From Bradyrhizobiaceae bacterium (lineage in GTDB: Bacteria > Pseudomonadota > Alphaproteobacteria > Rhizobiales > Xanthobacteraceae): a DNA stretch of 40,993 nt. Shown here one piece after another: positions 1 to 8,284 of the stretch. The position numbers and the translations under genes were made by a program. Under the pieces are notes generated by a model that ran no database searches, had not been told where the DNA came from, and saw only the letters and a program-made list of their open reading frames with translations. Within the stretch, counting starts at the first letter, position 1. Each line of letters starts with the position of its first letter. Location of the stretch: positions 1 to 40,993 of the forward strand of contig CANKHJ010000014.1 of the NCBI GenBank assembly GCA_947481635.1, in the 5' to 3' direction.

Positions 1-201
1 GGCGCGACCATCCTGATGGCGTCACACAACATGGCGGAAGTGGAGCGGCTGTGCGAACGCGTCATCATCATGAAGCGCGGCCGCATCGAGGATGACGACA
101 CGCCGCAACGGCTGATCACGCGCTATGGCCGCGCGACGCTGGAAGAGGTTTTCCTCGACGTCGCCCGCGGCACCGGCGAGCCTCGCGAGGCTGCGCAGTG
201 A
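1..201 (+). CDS. ABC-2 type transporter ATP-binding protein, C-terminal fragment
   Basis: Only the last 66 codons are present, because the gene begins before the window. The visible part starts in the switch (H-loop) region, with a histidine in MASHNMAEVERLCERV, then the usual MKRGRI turn and the end motif LEEVFLDVARG. That ending is typical of ATPases that drive ABC-2 exporters (DrrA/NodI/CcmA-like). The next gene on the same strand is a matching membrane subunit, so the two probably form one exporter. Walker A, Walker B and the signature lie outside the window and the substrate cannot be inferred. Confidence 0.85.
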   Translation, partial: GATILMASHNMAEVERLCERVIIMKRGRIEDDDTPQRLITRYGRATLEEVFLDVARGTGEPREAAQ

Positions 202-207
202 TTGTCC

Positions 208-307
208 GTCACCCTGAGGTGCGAGCCCTTGCGAGCCTCGAAGGGCGACGGCCCGGCTCGTGCCCGCTCATCCTTCGAGGCTCGCTTCGCTCGCGCCTCA
301 GGATGAC
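208..307. repeat. Intergenic palindromic repeat between ATPase and permease genes
   Basis: An imperfect inverted repeat begins GTCACCCTGAGG and ends CCTCAGGATGAC. The inner arms GCGAGCCTCGAAGG and CCTTCGAGGCTCGC pair around a GC-rich loop. It separates two genes that should be co-transcribed, so it would fold in the mRNA. Elements of this style are scattered between genes in Bradyrhizobium-like genomes. Confidence 0.75.
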
Positions 308-331
308 GGATCAAAAGTCGAGAATCCTCTC

Positions 332-1129
332 ATGACCGCCTCGCTCCGCCGCATCGCCGCGATGTGCCTGCGCTATTGGTACCTGCTGCGCTCGTCGTGG
401 CCACGGCTGCTCGACATGATGTATTGGCCGACGGTGCAGATGTGCACCTGGGGCCTGCTGCAGATCTATGTCGGGCAGAATTCCGGCTTCTTCGCGCGCG
501 CCGCCGGTACCTTCATCGCGGCGGTGATCCTGTGGGACATCCTGTTCCGCGGCCAGCTCGGGTTTTCATTGTCGTTCCTCGAGGAGATGTGGTCGCGCAA
601 CATGGGCAACCTGCTGATCAGCCCGCTGCGTCCGATGGAGTTCGTCGCCGCGCTGGTGGTGATGAGCGTGGTGCGCCTCGCCATCGGCATGGTGCCGGTC
701 ACGCTGCTCGCGATCGCGTTCTTCGATTTCAATCTCTACAGCCTCGGCTTCGCGCTCGCGGCGTTCTTCCTGAATCTGCTGCTGACGAGTTGGACCGTTG
801 GGATCGTGGTGTCCGGCCTGATCCTGCGCAACGGCATGGGCGCGGAAAACCTCGCCTGGGGCATCATGTTCATGATCCTGCCCCTGTCGGCGGTGTATTA
901 CCCGGTCACCATCCTGCCCGAATATCTGCAATGGTTCTCGTGGGCGCTGCCGCCGACCTATGTGTTCGAAGGCGCACGTGCGCTGCTGATCGATCACGTG
1001 TTCCGCGCCGATCTGATGATCCAGGCGTTTGCGATCAATGCGGTCTATTTCACCGCCGGTGTGCTGGTGTTCCTGGCGTTGCTCAACAGCGCGCGCAAAC
1101 AGGGCTCGCTAATGCAGGGCGGGGAGTAG
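332..1129 (+). CDS. ABC-2 type transporter permease
   Basis: The 265-residue product is a polytopic inner-membrane protein with about six hydrophobic segments. The ATG at 332 is chosen because codons before it run through the palindromic repeat. The charged N-terminus (MTASLRRIAAMCLRYWYLLR), the ABC-2 core and the segment near LPLSAVYYPVTILPEYLQW (about residues 188-206) fit the NodJ/DrrB-like ABC2_membrane family. With the upstream ATPase it would form an exporter. The substrate is unknown. Confidence 0.85.
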   Translation: MTASLRRIAAMCLRYWYLLRSSWPRLLDMMYWPTVQMCTWGLLQIYVGQNSGFFARAAGTFIAAVILWDILFRGQLGFSLSFLEEMWSRNMGNLLISPLRPMEFVAALVVMSVVRLAIGMVPVTLLAIAFFDFNLYSLGFALAAFFLNLLLTSWTVGIVVSGLILRNGMGAENLAWGIMFMILPLSAVYYPVTILPEYLQWFSWALPPTYVFEGARALLIDHVFRADLMIQAFAINAVYFTAGVLVFLALLNSARKQGSLMQGGE

Positions 1130-1172
1130 TTTTCTTTACGCGGTGGCGACGGCCCGACTGAAGCAGCGCGTC

Positions 1173-2306
1173 TCACGGCCACGCCGCAGCCAATTCCCGC
1201 GCGCCTTGCGCTTGCACGCCGCGCTCCATCTTCGTCTCGATATCCGCGATCAACCCAGCCACCGTAGCGGTGCGCGCGGCGATCGGGTTGCGTTCATAGC
1301 CCGTCTGCTGGAAGAAATTCGAGGTCGGCACCCGTTCGCGCATCGCCTGCGGCATCAGCACCATGTCGATGCCGTTGCCGTCGCCGGTGAGATTCATCAG
1401 CTCGAGTTCGGCGGCGGTCAGCGTCGCGGTGGCGCCGCGGCGGCGCGCGAAGGCGATCGAGTCGGCGAGCTTCTGCACCTGCAGCAGCGGACCAATGTCG
1501 CGGTCCAGCACCACGGCATGGATGCCGATGCCGCCGGGCGTGGTCTTCGCCATGATGTCATGCTGCGCCCAGGCATTCGGCACCGAGCGGCTGAGTGTAA
1601 TCATACGGCGCAGCGCCTCGATCTTGCGCTCCATCGCGGCGCGCTCGGTGCCGCTGAGGTCGTCCGCCTTGCGCTTCAACAGCGCGACGAAGCGGTCACC
1701 ATGCTGCGCCAGCAGACCGACGCTGTTGGTGCTCAGCAACTGGTTGTAGCCCATGGCCGGCGAGATCGCGCGCGCGCCCGGCCGCATCGGCGAGGTCAGG
1801 CCGGACTGCACGTCGTGGGTACCGTTGCCGCCGGTCTCGAACACATAGACCCGCACGATCTGATCGCGCGTCAGTCCGGCCGCGCGCGCGGCCCGGGCAT
1901 ATTCCTTCTTGAACACCGCCTCCGGAACGCGATCCGGCACGAAGCGGAATTGTTCGGCGGCGTGGCGCAGGAAATCCGCGAGCACCGGAATCGGCGGCCT
2001 CGGCACTTCGGCCGGATCGGGAATCGCGAGGCCAGGCGGCCGCGGCGGTCCGGAATAGGCCGGGGGCTGGGTCAGCACATAGTCGCTGAGCTGGGTCGCG
2101 GTGCCGTCACGGCGTTTGGCATTTCGAATGCGGCGTTTCTCGACCACCGCGCTCCAATAGGCGGTGGCTTCCGCACGATAAGCCTCACGCGCCTCCGTAT
2201 AGTCCGCGATCTCGCCGGCGCTTTGCGCATACGCCTCAAGCGCGGCCAGCAACAGGGTCGCGGCCAGCAGGCAGGCGGAGAATCGGCCGATGAAGGATGC
2301 TCGCAC
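1173..2306 (-). CDS. Secreted protein of unknown function, possibly lysozyme-like
   Basis: I do not recognise the family. A GTG at 2306 gives 377 residues and puts a signal peptide directly at the N-terminus (VRASFIGRFSACLLAATLLL, then a cut after AYAQS); GAGG lies about 7 bases upstream. An ATG at 2357 is an alternative. A proline-rich linker (about residues 60-95) precedes a globular part. The segment ETGGNGTHDVQSGL...AISPAMGYNQLL loosely resembles the Glu plus GxxQLL pattern of lysozyme-like transglycosylases, but this is weak. It is transcribed toward the ABC-2 permease and away from phaZ. Confidence 0.65.
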   Translation of the reverse strand: MRASFIGRFSACLLAATLLLAALEAYAQSAGEIADYTEAREAYRAEATAYWSAVVEKRRIRNAKRRDGTATQLSDYVLTQPPAYSGPPRPPGLAIPDPAEVPRPPIPVLADFLRHAAEQFRFVPDRVPEAVFKKEYARAARAAGLTRDQIVRVYVFETGGNGTHDVQSGLTSPMRPGARAISPAMGYNQLLSTNSVGLLAQHGDRFVALLKRKADDLSGTERAAMERKIEALRRMITLSRSVPNAWAQHDIMAKTTPGGIGIHAVVLDRDIGPLLQVQKLADSIAFARRRGATATLTAAELELMNLTGDGNGIDMVLMPQAMRERVPTSNFFQQTGYERNPIAARTATVAGLIADIETKMERGVQAQGARELAAAWP

Positions 2307-2445
2307 GGTGAACCTCGACGGAGCGCTAGTTACGCTACTTGTGCCTGATTCTGCCATCGATCCAGCGGCCTCACGGTTGACGGGCCGTGCGATCAAGCCC
2401 ATCTTATTGCAGCGCAGCAAGGACGCGCGGAGGACTGGTATCCCG

Positions 2446-3867
2446 ATGGCGATTGGAGAATTCGGCGGCGCACCTGGACTGCCGCCTGAAGGCGGATTTG
2501 CCTATTCGGCGCCTCTTTACTGGTTCTACGAGATGAGCCACGCGGCGCTGGGCCCGGCGCGGGCGCTCTCCGACGTCACCAAGCTGTTTTACAAGAATCC
2601 CGCCAACCCGCTCTCGCATACCCATTTCGGCAAGCAGATCGCCGCTGCGGCCGAATTATTCGAGCGCTCGACGCGCCGCTATGCCCGGCCGGACTGGGGC
2701 ATCCGGTCGACCCTGGTCGGCGGCGAACGGGTTCCGATCAATGTCGTGCCGGTCTGGGAGCGCCCATTCTGCCAACTGCTGCATTTCCAGCGCGCGCTTG
2801 AGCGTGCGCCGCGCCGCCCACAGCCGCGGGTGCTGATCGTCGCGCCGATGTCCGGCCACTTCGCGACACTGCTGCGCGGCACGGTCGAGGCATTCCTGCC
2901 GAACCATGAGGTCTACATCACCGACTGGGCCGACGCGCGCATGGTGCCGCTGTCCGCCGGCCGCTTCGATCTCGACGACTACATCGACTACGTGATCTCG
3001 ATGCTGCATTTCCTCGGCGGCGACACGCATGTCATTGCCGTGTGCCAGCCCGCGGTACCGGTGCTGGCCGCGACCGCGCTGATGGAAGCGGACGGCGATC
3101 CTTACGTGCCCGCCTCGATGGTGCTGATGGGCGGGCCGATCGATACCCGCGTCAATCCGACCGGCGTGAACCGCCTGGCCGAGGAACGCGGCGTCGAATG
3201 GTTCCGCCGCAACGTCATCACCAAGGTGCCATTCCCGCATCCGGGCTTCATGCGCGATGTCTATCCGGGCTTCCTGCAACTCAATGGCTTTGTCAGCATG
3301 AATCTCGAACGCCATGTCGATGCGCACAAGAAGCTGTTCCACCATCTGGTCGATGGCGACGGCGATGGCGCCGACAAGCACCGCGAATTCTACGACGAAT
3401 ATCTCGCGGTGATGGACCTTCCGGCCGAATATTATCTGCAGACCGTCGATACCGTGTTCGTGCGCCACGCGCTCCCCAAGGGCGAGATGTGGCACCGCGA
3501 CCGCCTGGTCGATCCATCGAAGATCACGCGTACCGCTTTGCTTACCATCGAAGGCGAGCACGACGATATTTCCGGCATCGGCCAGACCGAGGCAGCGCAT
3601 AAGCTCTGCGTGAATATTCCGGCGGAACGCAAGGCGCATTGGCTCCAGCATGGCGTCGGCCATTACGGCGTGTTCAACGGGTCGCGCTTCCGCTCCGAGA
3701 TCGCGCCGCGCATCGCGGATTTCGTGCTGTCGAACGGGGCCTCCGCGAAGAATGGCGCACGCTCCGCCGCCGCTCCGAAGCCCACGACGCCGCCCAAGCT
3801 GAACGGGAATGGCGCCAGCAAGGGTTCTAACGGGGCTCCGAAACCGTCCTCCAAGGCGGCAGGATAA
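2446..3867 (+). CDS. phaZ: Intracellular poly(3-hydroxybutyrate) depolymerase
   Basis: This enzyme breaks down stored PHB granules in the cytoplasm by thiolysis or hydrolysis of the polyester. The ATG at 2446 follows a GGAGGA site and gives 473 residues beginning just before the family start YWFYEMSHAALGPARA. The nucleophile motif VCQP (Cys200) replaces a lipase box, as in intracellular PhaZ, and the C-terminal GHYGVFNGSRFR holds the expected catalytic His. There is no signal peptide. The last ~45 residues form a low-complexity tail rich in Asn, Gly, Ala, Lys, Pro and Ser that the catalytic fold does not need. It is divergent from the secreted-protein gene. Confidence 0.92.
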   Translation: MAIGEFGGAPGLPPEGGFAYSAPLYWFYEMSHAALGPARALSDVTKLFYKNPANPLSHTHFGKQIAAAAELFERSTRRYARPDWGIRSTLVGGERVPINVVPVWERPFCQLLHFQRALERAPRRPQPRVLIVAPMSGHFATLLRGTVEAFLPNHEVYITDWADARMVPLSAGRFDLDDYIDYVISMLHFLGGDTHVIAVCQPAVPVLAATALMEADGDPYVPASMVLMGGPIDTRVNPTGVNRLAEERGVEWFRRNVITKVPFPHPGFMRDVYPGFLQLNGFVSMNLERHVDAHKKLFHHLVDGDGDGADKHREFYDEYLAVMDLPAEYYLQTVDTVFVRHALPKGEMWHRDRLVDPSKITRTALLTIEGEHDDISGIGQTEAAHKLCVNIPAERKAHWLQHGVGHYGVFNGSRFRSEIAPRIADFVLSNGASAKNGARSAAAPKPTTPPKLNGNGASKGSNGAPKPSSKAAG

Positions 3868-3880
3868 GACCCTCCTCGCC

Positions 3881-3909
3881 GTCATTACGGGGCGCACCGC
3901 AGGTGCGAA
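3881..3909. repeat. Half of a palindromic repeat element
   Basis: The sequence GTCATTACGGGGCGC matches the left arm of the full repeats at 12363 and 32116, but no right arm follows. It lies just after the phaZ stop and looks like a truncated copy. Confidence 0.55.
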
Positions 3910-3930
3910 TCTCCTATATTTTGCGTGGGG

Positions 3931-4797
3931 ATGATCCCCCCGGTTGCCGCCATGCCGAATTCTCGCAAGGACCGAAGCCCGCTGGATCAGCTTCTCGTGC
4001 CGCTGCGCGCGCTGCTCTATCGCCGCCCCGCCGAATCCGGCCGCCGCCCGACCGAGTCCGGGGTGATCGACGTCACGTTCGATCGCAGCGTTCATTCGGT
4101 GCGCGTGCGCCGTCACCGCCAGGCGCGCCGCTATACGCTGCGCATCAATGCCGCCTCGCGCGAGGTGGTATTGACGATGCCGCTGCGCGGCAGCCTGCGC
4201 GAGGCCAAGGAATTCGCGCAGAAGCATGGCGGCTGGATCGCGGCGCGCATGGCGCGGCTGCCGGAGGCAGCGCCCTTTGCCGATGGCACAATTCTTCCGC
4301 TGCGCGGGGTGCCGCACACGATCACGCATCGCAAGGACGCGCGCGGCACGGTCTGGACCGAAACCGCCGAAGACGGAACCCATCTGCTCTGCGTCGCCGG
4401 ACAGACGCCTCATATGGCGCGCCGGGTCGGGGATTATCTCAAAGTGGAGGCGAAGAAGGCGCTTGAAGCCGCGAGCCGGCGCTATGCGGAACAGCTTGGC
4501 GTCAAGATCACCCGCCTGAGCGTCCGCGACCAGTCGAGCCGCTGGGGCTCCTGCTCGACCAATGGCGCCTTGTCCTATTCATGGCGGCTGATCCTCGCGC
4601 CGCCTTACGTGCTGGACTATCTCGCCGCTCACGAGGTCGCCCACCTGGTCGAGATGAACCATTCGCCGAAATTCTGGCGCGTGGTCGAACGGCTCTATCC
4701 TGACCTGGAGCGCGCCAAAGCCTGGATCGACCGCAGCGGCAACGATCTGCATCGCTACGGCACGCCGCAGCAGGCGCCGCTCCCCGACGATTTCTGA
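3931..4797 (+). CDS. YgjP-type (M48/DUF45-like) zinc metallopeptidase
   Basis: The product has the zinc site HEVAH followed by a third His in MNHSPKFW, the arrangement of the YgjP/SprT-like DUF45 family. Counted from ATG 3931, the ligands are His234, His238 and His244 with catalytic Glu235. Upstream lies the family signature DQSSRWGSCSTNGALSYSW. It is cytoplasmic, with no signal peptide. The start is unclear: GTG 3925, ATG 3931 and ATG 3952 are in frame and none has a good ribosome-binding site. The physiological substrate of this family is not well established. Confidence 0.88.
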   Translation: MIPPVAAMPNSRKDRSPLDQLLVPLRALLYRRPAESGRRPTESGVIDVTFDRSVHSVRVRRHRQARRYTLRINAASREVVLTMPLRGSLREAKEFAQKHGGWIAARMARLPEAAPFADGTILPLRGVPHTITHRKDARGTVWTETAEDGTHLLCVAGQTPHMARRVGDYLKVEAKKALEAASRRYAEQLGVKITRLSVRDQSSRWGSCSTNGALSYSWRLILAPPYVLDYLAAHEVAHLVEMNHSPKFWRVVERLYPDLERAKAWIDRSGNDLHRYGTPQQAPLPDDF

Positions 4798-4880
4798 CGC
4801 AGTGCGCGGATTTCGCGCGCGCTTGCCTCCGAGCGCGGATTGCGCTTGGTGCGGCATGTCTCTTGCCCTGTACACATCCC

Positions 4881-6095
4881 ATGATCCTGCGACCCGATTC
4901 CCGCGCGATGACCGTCTTGCTCGCGGTCCTGAACGGCATTGCGCCGTTTTCGACGTCGGTGTTCATGCCGTCGCTGCCGGACATTGCGCGCGACCTGCAG
5001 GTGACGCCGGCGCAGGTGCAGCTCTCGATCACGGCCTATCTGTTTGGCCTCGCCTCCGGCCAGATCTTCTACGGCACGATCTCCGATCGTTATGGCCGCA
5101 AGCCGGTGATGATGGTCGCGCTGCTGATCTTCTGCGGCGCCACGATCGTCTGTGGGCTGGCGCAAAGCATCGAGGTGCTGATCCTCGGCCGGGCCCTCCA
5201 GGCGATCGGCGGCGCCGGCGTCATCGTGATCGTGCGCGCCATCATTCGCGACGTCCACGAGGGCGCGCGCGCCGCGCGGGAACTCGCGATCATGGGCGCG
5301 ATCCTGTCGCTCTCGCCGATCATGGCGCCGATCCTCGGCGGGTTCCTGCAAGTGTGGTTCGGCTGGCGCTCGACATTCATCGCGCTCCTGGTGGTCGGTG
5401 TGGTGTTCGTCATTGCCGCCTGGTTCCTGCTTGTCGAGACGCTCCGGCAACAGGCAACCGACCCGCTGTCGCTGTCGGGCACGTTCAGCACGTTCGGCAT
5501 GCTGTTGCGCGATCCCAATTACACCAGCAACGTCGCGCTCGGCGCCGGCGCTTTCGCCGGCGGCTATGCTTGGCTGTCCGGCTCCGCTTTCGTATTGCAG
5601 GATCTGCACCACCTCTCGCCGGTGGAATTCGCCGTCGTGTTCGCGATCAGCTCGATCGGCTTTCTGATCGGCAACACGCTGGCGGCGCGGCTGTCGATGC
5701 GGCGCGGACTCAATTTCACCATCAGCATCGGCGCGGGCGCGCTGCTCTTCGCGAGCGTCTTTCTGGTCGCCGCCATGGCGCTCGGCTTCAATTCGGTGCC
5801 GATGCTGACCTTCCCCAATATCATCTTCCTCTCCGGCATGGGGCTGGTGATGCCCCAGTCGATGGCCAGCGCGATGATGAAATTCCGGCGCCATGCAGGT
5901 GCCGCGTCATCGCTCGCGGGCTTCATCCAGCAAGGCGCCGGCGGCATTTCCGCGGCGGTGGTCGGCTATTTCATGGGCGCGACGGAATGGCCCGTGGTCT
6001 GGGGCGTCGCCTCGATGGGCTTCTTCGTGTTCGCGCTGTGGCTGCTGTCGTCAGGCATCCGCCGCCGCGCCGCCGAAGCGGCGCAAGAGTCTTAG
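4881..6095 (+). CDS. MFS multidrug efflux transporter, Bcr/CflA family
   Basis: The 404-residue protein is hydrophobic throughout with about 12 membrane segments. It has the opening motif STSVFMPSLPDIARDL and the loop 2-3 motif GTISDRYGRKPVMM typical of drug:H+ antiporters of the Bcr/CflA type. The helix-4 segment GRALQAIGGAGVIVIVRAI also fits. ATG 4881 is preferred over a TTG at 4863. Its stop lies 6 bases from the stop of the convergent penicillin-binding protein gene, with no room for a terminator. The drug or metabolite exported is unknown. Confidence 0.9.
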   Translation: MILRPDSRAMTVLLAVLNGIAPFSTSVFMPSLPDIARDLQVTPAQVQLSITAYLFGLASGQIFYGTISDRYGRKPVMMVALLIFCGATIVCGLAQSIEVLILGRALQAIGGAGVIVIVRAIIRDVHEGARAARELAIMGAILSLSPIMAPILGGFLQVWFGWRSTFIALLVVGVVFVIAAWFLLVETLRQQATDPLSLSGTFSTFGMLLRDPNYTSNVALGAGAFAGGYAWLSGSAFVLQDLHHLSPVEFAVVFAISSIGFLIGNTLAARLSMRRGLNFTISIGAGALLFASVFLVAAMALGFNSVPMLTFPNIIFLSGMGLVMPQSMASAMMKFRRHAGAASSLAGFIQQGAGGISAAVVGYFMGATEWPVVWGVASMGFFVFALWLLSSGIRRRAAEAAQES

Positions 6096-6101
6096 CGAGG
6101 C

Positions 6102-8186
6102 TCAGTTTCTGCGGAATAACCGGTCGAGCAGCCAGCCGTCGATACCGGTCTGGCCCGGCGGCGCGGTCTGCGGCCGCACGCCGGGCTGCGCGGGCGCATT
6201 GATCGGCGGCAGCAGCGAGGCCATCGATGGCCCGTCCAGTCCGGGAAGGCCGGCGACCGGCACGCCGTGATGCGCGGCCTTCATGAAGCGGCTCCAGATG
6301 TCGACCGGCATGCCGCTGCCGGTCGCCTTGTTGGTCGGCGTCGCGTCGTCGTTGCCGAGCCAGACGCCGGTCACAAGATTGGCGGTGTAGCCGATGAACC
6401 AGGCGTCGCGGAAATCCTGGCTGGTGCCGGTCTTGCCCGCCGCCTGCCAGCCGGCGAGATCGGCCTTTTTCGCCGTGCCCATCAGCAACGTTTCGCGCAT
6501 CATGCCATTCATCATCGACACGTAACGCGGTTCGATGATGCGTCCGAGATTGTCGGCGTTGCGGGTGTAGAGCACCTTGCCGCCGGCGGTGCGAACCCGC
6601 ATCACGACGTGCGGCGCGACCGCGGTGCCGCCATTGGCGAACGGCGCATAGGCCGAGACCAGTTCGGTGAGCGAGACTTCAGAGGTGCCGAGTGCGATCG
6701 AGGCATTCGGCTCGAGCTTCGATGCGATGCCGAGCCGATAGGCGGTGCGCGTGACCGCAACGGGTCCGAACTCAATCGTCAGGCGCACCGACACGGTGTT
6801 GAGCGACATCGCCAGCGCCTGCGTCAGCGTCACCGGTCCGAAATATTCGTGATTGAAATTCTCCGGCTTCCAGCCCTTGAGCGCCACCGGCTTGTCGTCC
6901 CGCACGGTGTCCGGCATCAGCCCGCGCTCCAGCGCAGTGAGATAGACGAACGGCTTGAACGCCGAGCCCGGCTGGCGCTTGGCGGCAACCGCGCGGTTGA
7001 ATTGGCTCTCGGCGTAATTGCGTCCGCCGACCATCGCGAGCACCGCGCCATCCGGCCGCATCGCGACGATCGCGCCCTGGTCGACATTCGCCTTGATGCC
7101 CTTGGCCGCGAGTTCGTCGATCAGCGCCTTTTCCGCGGCGGCCTGCAGCACCGGATCGATCGAGGTCTCCACGATCACGTCCTGGTCGAGATTGCCGATG
7201 CGGTCGTTGAGCACGTCCATCACCCAGTCGGCGACGTAGTTGACCGAGCCGGCGCCCGGCAACCGCACCACCTGCGCGGGGCGCGCGATCGCGGCCTTCA
7301 CGCCGGCGTCGGTCGCGGCGCCGGTCTCGCCCATCGCGGCGAGCACGAGCTCCGCGCGCTTCTCCGCACCTTCGCGATTGAGATGCGGCGCGAGCTTTGA
7401 CGGCGACTTGACCAGGCCGGCCAGCATCGCCGCTTCGGCCAGCGTCACCTGCCGTGCCGATTTGCCGAAATAGCGTTGCGCCGCGCCTTCGACGCCATAG
7501 GCACCGGCGCCGAAATACACGCGGTTGAGATAGAGCTCGAGGATCTGCTGCTTGCTGTATTTGCGCTCGAGCCAGATCGCCAGCACCAGCTCCTGCACCT
7601 TACGCGTGAGCGTGCGCTCCTGGGTGAGAAACAGGTTCTTGGCGAGCTGCTGGGTCAGGGTCGAGCCGCCCTGCGATACGCCGCGGCGCATCACGTTGGC
7701 AATCAAGGCGCGTCCGACACCCATCGGGTCGACGCCGCTATGGCTGTAGAAGCGCCGGTCTTCGATCGCGACGAAGGCTTTCGGAAGATAGGCGGGAAGC
7801 TCCTTGATCGGCACCGCCGCGCCGCCCATCTCGCCGCGTGTCGCCAGCGGACGTCCATCCATGCCGACGATCTGCACCGAGGGCGGGCGCTTCGGCACAT
7901 CGATCGATTGAATGGACGGAAGATGGGCGCCGACCCAGAACAGCCCGCCGATGCCGGCAATGACGACCCAGAGCCCGAGAACGAGGACCCAATAGCCGGC
8001 GCGGCGCATGGTCCAGCGCCTTTTGCCGCCACCGCCGCCGGAGCGTTTTCTGGGCGGGCGGCGCGACCGGTCCGGCGAGGCCGGGGCAGGGCGATCCTGG
8101 GGATCGACGCGCACTTCGGGCGTCGCGTCGAACACAGGCTCGCGGCGTGCGCCACCCTTCCGCCGTGCCATCTTGCGTCCCGCCAC
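6102..8186 (-). CDS. Class A penicillin-binding protein (PBP1A-like)
   Basis: This bifunctional peptidoglycan synthase polymerises glycan strands and cross-links peptides in the periplasm. A basic cytoplasmic tail (1-62) and one membrane helix (about 64-88) precede the GT51 glycosyltransferase domain, with catalytic Glu142 in EDRRFYSHSG, GGSTLTQQLAKNL and the RKVQE-to-LELYLN motifs. The transpeptidase domain has SAFK (nucleophile Ser408), SLN (461-463) and KTGT (585-588), so both activities look intact. GTG 8186 has a GAGAGGG-type site upstream; ATG 8171 is an equally possible start. Confidence 0.94.
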   Translation of the reverse strand: MAGRKMARRKGGARREPVFDATPEVRVDPQDRPAPASPDRSRRPPRKRSGGGGGKRRWTMRRAGYWVLVLGLWVVIAGIGGLFWVGAHLPSIQSIDVPKRPPSVQIVGMDGRPLATRGEMGGAAVPIKELPAYLPKAFVAIEDRRFYSHSGVDPMGVGRALIANVMRRGVSQGGSTLTQQLAKNLFLTQERTLTRKVQELVLAIWLERKYSKQQILELYLNRVYFGAGAYGVEGAAQRYFGKSARQVTLAEAAMLAGLVKSPSKLAPHLNREGAEKRAELVLAAMGETGAATDAGVKAAIARPAQVVRLPGAGSVNYVADWVMDVLNDRIGNLDQDVIVETSIDPVLQAAAEKALIDELAAKGIKANVDQGAIVAMRPDGAVLAMVGGRNYAESQFNRAVAAKRQPGSAFKPFVYLTALERGLMPDTVRDDKPVALKGWKPENFNHEYFGPVTLTQALAMSLNTVSVRLTIEFGPVAVTRTAYRLGIASKLEPNASIALGTSEVSLTELVSAYAPFANGGTAVAPHVVMRVRTAGGKVLYTRNADNLGRIIEPRYVSMMNGMMRETLLMGTAKKADLAGWQAAGKTGTSQDFRDAWFIGYTANLVTGVWLGNDDATPTNKATGSGMPVDIWSRFMKAAHHGVPVAGLPGLDGPSMASLLPPINAPAQPGVRPQTAPPGQTGIDGWLLDRLFRRN

Positions 8187-8284
8187 ACCCTCTCGCCCAT
8201 CCGCACGCTAGGCCGGGTGGTTTAAGGGGCGGTTAAGTAGGTAAAAGCCTGTATTTTGAAGCGCTTATGCGGGGGCACACGGCC

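Noticed and set aside
2656-4413. Long minus-strand open frame opposite phaZ and the metallopeptidase gene
   Set aside because: It is rich in Arg, His, Ala and Gly with no recognisable domain, crosses two well-supported plus-strand genes, and is what high-GC antisense frames produce.
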